This document shows, one piece after another, positions 61,021 to 64,000 of a DNA stretch of 64,000 bases. Source of the stretch: Hypomyces perniciosus (Eukaryota > Ascomycota > Sordariomycetes > Hypocreales > Hypocreaceae); NCBI GenBank assembly GCA_008477525.1, contig SPDT01000001.1, positions 1,488,001 through 1,552,000 of the forward strand. Direction: 5' to 3'. The first letter of the stretch is position 1; the number at the start of each line of letters is the position of its first letter. The notes below the pieces were generated by a model. The model was not told the DNA's origin and searched no databases. It saw only the letters and a program-made list of their open reading frames with translations. Both the position numbers and the translations under genes were made by a program.

Positions 61021-63048
61021 TGCCTATAATATTAGCAGATTTAAAAAATATATTTACAAATAGTAATATTTTTAAAGAGATTTATTTATAAAGTCTAGAT
61101 AAAAGCTAAACTATTAAAGAAACGCAAAACAGTACCATTAATATAATTGCATAAAGATAATAAATTAATTAAGAAAGAAAAAAAAATGCTTTTAAAATGC
61201 AAAAAGTTATATTTAAATTAATAGAAATTGAGAAAAAGTTATTTTAAATATTATAAAGTTATTTAATAAAAGAAATAAAACTATACTATTATAACCTAAA
61301 TAGACCGGTATTCTTTAAATTAAACGCTAGCGGAAAAGGAATAAGCCTCTTTATTTTCTATATTAAAAGAGATAAATAGGATAGTTATACTATACTATCA
61401 TAAAAGATTTAATTAATTTTATTCTTTAGTTAACTTTGATTAAAGTTAGAATAGTGCTTTAAATTAATGGAACTGGAGGTAGTATACCTAGTATAGGTAT
61501 ATAAAAAGCTGAGAGTTATAGTTTAATTATTATAACTAGATATAATTGTCTTAATAGACTATATAGCAATAAAAGGAATAGAAAATTATATTATAATATT
61601 AATATTTAGCTTAATAAAGGTAAACTATTAATTAATAAATATATTAATTTATTCAAGCTAATTCTAGCTAAATGTTCACTATATTCCAGGTTATATAAAT
61701 TTAATTGTAAATATACTATCCTGACTATTAATAATAGAGGATAAAAAGCATAATAAAAAATAGAAAGATATTAACTACTTAAAGGCATTAAATAAGCTAG
61801 ATAATACTTAAAGAAAATATATATATTTCGCTATAATAACTATATAAATAAATAAAGGCATTAAATTAAAGTTTATAGAAATCTATACCCTTAATCAAAA
61901 GCTGGCTTAAATAATCGAAATATTAAGAATATAAGAAAAAGCCAGGCATATATATATAACTGATATAAAGGAAAGAATTAAAAAAAATACAGCTATTATT
62001 TATAGTAAAGGATAATCTCTTTTATTAAATTAAACGAAATAGAATGAAATTACTATATATACCCTACAATTATATACTATAAATCTAGAGGCAGCCTATA
62101 ATAAAAGTTTTTACACTAGTATATATAAAATAACTGCAGCCTTAAAAAGACTATCCTTTTATAGGAAAGTAAAGTAAATTAAAAAATAAATAGAATACTA
62201 TAAAATTTATCTAAAAAATATAATAGATAAGTAATAACAGTTAGGAAAAGTATAACTAATATTTACATTAACTTAACTATACTATATAGTTATAATCGAC
62301 TTTATTATAAAACTATTAAAAGAAAAGCTTAAATTATTTTAAAGACTATTAGGAAATAATAATCTATTTAATTCACTAATAATAATAACCTATAAATAAT
62401 TATAGAAAATAATATTAATATTAAAATTAAAAAAGTATAAAGCAGCTAAATAAGCATAAATATTTTTACAACTGCTATTACTCTGCAATTAAAATATACC
62501 TAAAGTTATTATTACTAATTGTAATAAAAAATTTATATCTAATTTCTAGCAATAATTCTTTAAAGTAATAAGAATTTAATTAAACTTTAATACTAGCTAT
62601 TATTTATAAATAAATAAAAGCTTTAAATAAAAAAACTAAATAGTAAAGATAGCTATATAATATTATATAGCAATATCGGAAATGCCTTAAATAGAAATTA
62701 TTTTATCTCTGCAATTTACACTAAATAATACTATCAATACTTTATTAAAAAGATTACTAAACGAGACAATACTTGGATTTAAACTAAACAGACTAATAAA
62801 CTGATTTAAGTAAGACTTAAAAATAGACTAAAAAGTAATAGATATATTATATTAACTATATATAAAGGAAGCACAGTATATAACAGATATTGCAGCAATA
62901 AACGCTAAATATTTATATAATAAAATATATAGGCTAATAGAATTCTAAGTAAAAGATAAAGTATATCTAAAACTTTATAAAGGATATTATTTACTTAAAA
63001 AGCCACCATAAAAATCATCCTAACAGTAAACAGGACCTTTTAAGCTAG

Positions 63049-64000
63049 TTTGTCGGGGGTAACTGATATACCCAACACACCAGCATTTTTCTTGTTAGCT
63101 TACCTAAGAAAGGTTAGCTGTTTATTTAAGCAGCTACTGGATTAGGAAAGCGCAGGAGTATAAAAATATATAGATAGACCTAGTTTAATAAACAGTAACC
63201 TTTTCCCCCCTTTAATATATAACCCTACCTATAAAAATATAGCTGCTAAGGCATATAAAGGTAACTATTAATTGCTTTTAGCTGCTGGTATTATAATTAA
63301 ATGATCTGCAGTATCTTTTAGTCCTTATATTATTTAATTGCCGCTTTATAGTTCTATTAGGAGCGCGGTTCCTGCGCTTAATATTAGTTATATATGGGTA
63401 TATATATATTATATATATATTTTAAAGCGCTAATTCCCCTTTAATAAAACTGGTGACCAAGATAAACGGAAATCTTAAAGATTGTATCCTAGGAAGTAAT
63501 TACTAAAGGCACTTTTACGCTACTATTAAGACTTACCTTTATTTAATTACTAATAGAATTACAGGCTAGCTTTATTTAATCTTAATATAAATATAAAACA
63601 ATTAGCTAAAGGAAATAGCCTAAAACCCTTTCTGTAACTATTTAATATAAATTAATATAATACTTAACTTTAAAATTGCAAGTTATCTAATTGCAATTTT
63701 TAAAAAAATATTAAGATTAGTTAACCTAGGCGTAATGCGCTAAAATATAATAAAAGAGCGGAACTTTAAAAAACTACTAGTTAATAATACCTACTAATTA
63801 AAAGCTAAAATTCTAAAAAAAATTACTAAAAGACTAGTTATTATAGTAAAAGCAAATATATAAATAAAATAGTTAATACTATATAACCTAAGCCCCCTTA
63901 AACTATTAATATACTATTATAACCTTTATTTTATTTATTAGCAGGTAAGTTAATAGGTAAAATAGCTATAGGGGGCTAATAAATGATATATTAATTATTT
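63049..64000 (+). mobile_element. Second copy of element A (A'), 5' end only
   Basis: LTR at 63049-63448 (TTTGTCGGGGGTAACTG... to ...TTAATAAA), then AAACTGGTGACC and internal sequence. The whole stretch is the reverse complement of about 49,850-50,762, with mostly C/T and G/A differences. It is inserted in plus orientation into element D's integrase end, and the rest lies beyond the window. Confidence 0.8.

Larger units (their letters stand above)
56342..63048 (+). mobile_element. Ty3/Gypsy element D, interrupted by element A'
   Basis: Starts with a probable 146-bp LTR (56342-56487, TGATATATGC...ATATACA), then AACTGGTAGTAATTATACC, a plausible primer-binding site. Reading order on the plus strand is a gag-like zinc region near 58,985-59,070 (QDC.KYSIYFNKRTDL), reverse transcriptase near 60,800-61,020, and an integrase C-terminal GPFKLV at about 63,031-63,050. 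Element A' cuts it immediately after that. The plus strand is A-rich, and stops are everywhere. Confidence 0.7.

Noticed and set aside
28722..64000. Mitochondrial DNA insertion or mitochondrial contig, suggested by the very low GC
   Set aside because: Retroelement LTRs, Gypsy pol motifs and a nuclear three-exon gene occur in the block, and no mitochondrial gene is readable.

Overview
The window is nuclear DNA of a filamentous ascomycete (Pezizomycotina). Short GT-AG introns (about 50-165 bases) with CTRAY-type branch points, C/G-ending codons, and products such as a fungal-type RNA-dependent RNA polymerase, DUF3669 and DUF4246 proteins support this. Eurotiales is my best guess, from gene content and intergenic style only. 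The window has two compartments.

Positions 1 to about 28,720 are ordinary gene-bearing DNA. After 4.2 kb with no recognisable gene (it holds a small inverted-repeat element and an interstitial telomere-like repeat), the order is: OPT-family oligopeptide transporter (+), NAC beta subunit (+), tRNA adenosine deaminase Tad1/ADAT1 (-), ribosomal protein L24 (+), a Pmp20/Prx5-type peroxiredoxin ending in SKL (-), a mitochondrial FAD D-lactate dehydrogenase (+), an RNA-silencing RNA-dependent RNA polymerase (+), a small 2OG-Fe(II) dioxygenase (-), Aim11 (+), pantothenate kinase (-) and a DUF3669 protein (+). Exon joins were worked out by hand and keep frame throughout, with two exceptions. NAC beta seems to need a one-base exon. 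The RdRP is one base short in a conserved stretch near its C-terminus. These genes do not form a pathway or cluster.

From about 28,800 to the end the DNA is extremely A+T-rich, with stop codons in every frame. Differences between repeat copies look like C-to-T and G-to-A changes. This is the usual result of repeat-induced point mutation (RIP) on transposons. Conserved retroelement motifs can still be read: YINNIL/YINNII in place of YLDDIL, a YIPGKEN-VDALS box and an integrase zinc-finger region. They allow a nested map. A Ty3/Gypsy element B (38,213-56,341, minus) is split by a 12.1 kb Ty3/Gypsy element A (38,619-50,762, minus, 4-bp duplication ATAG) and by a 580-bp TG...CA insertion (51,016-51,595, 5-bp duplication AATTA) that shows little RIP. 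A Gypsy element D (56,342-63,048, plus) follows. A second copy of A interrupts D at 63,049 and leaves the window. A partial relative of B lies at 31,444-33,334.

Within this desert, about 33,480-38,090 is a base-balanced island. It holds an intact three-exon DUF4246 gene and a subtilase (S8) pseudogene with premature stops. Inverted fragments of one LTR-like repeat bound the island. The points most worth a second look are the one-base exon, the RdRP frameshift, the unmutated TG...CA insertion with its empty site in the related copy, the gene island, and an opposite-sense reading region inside element A.
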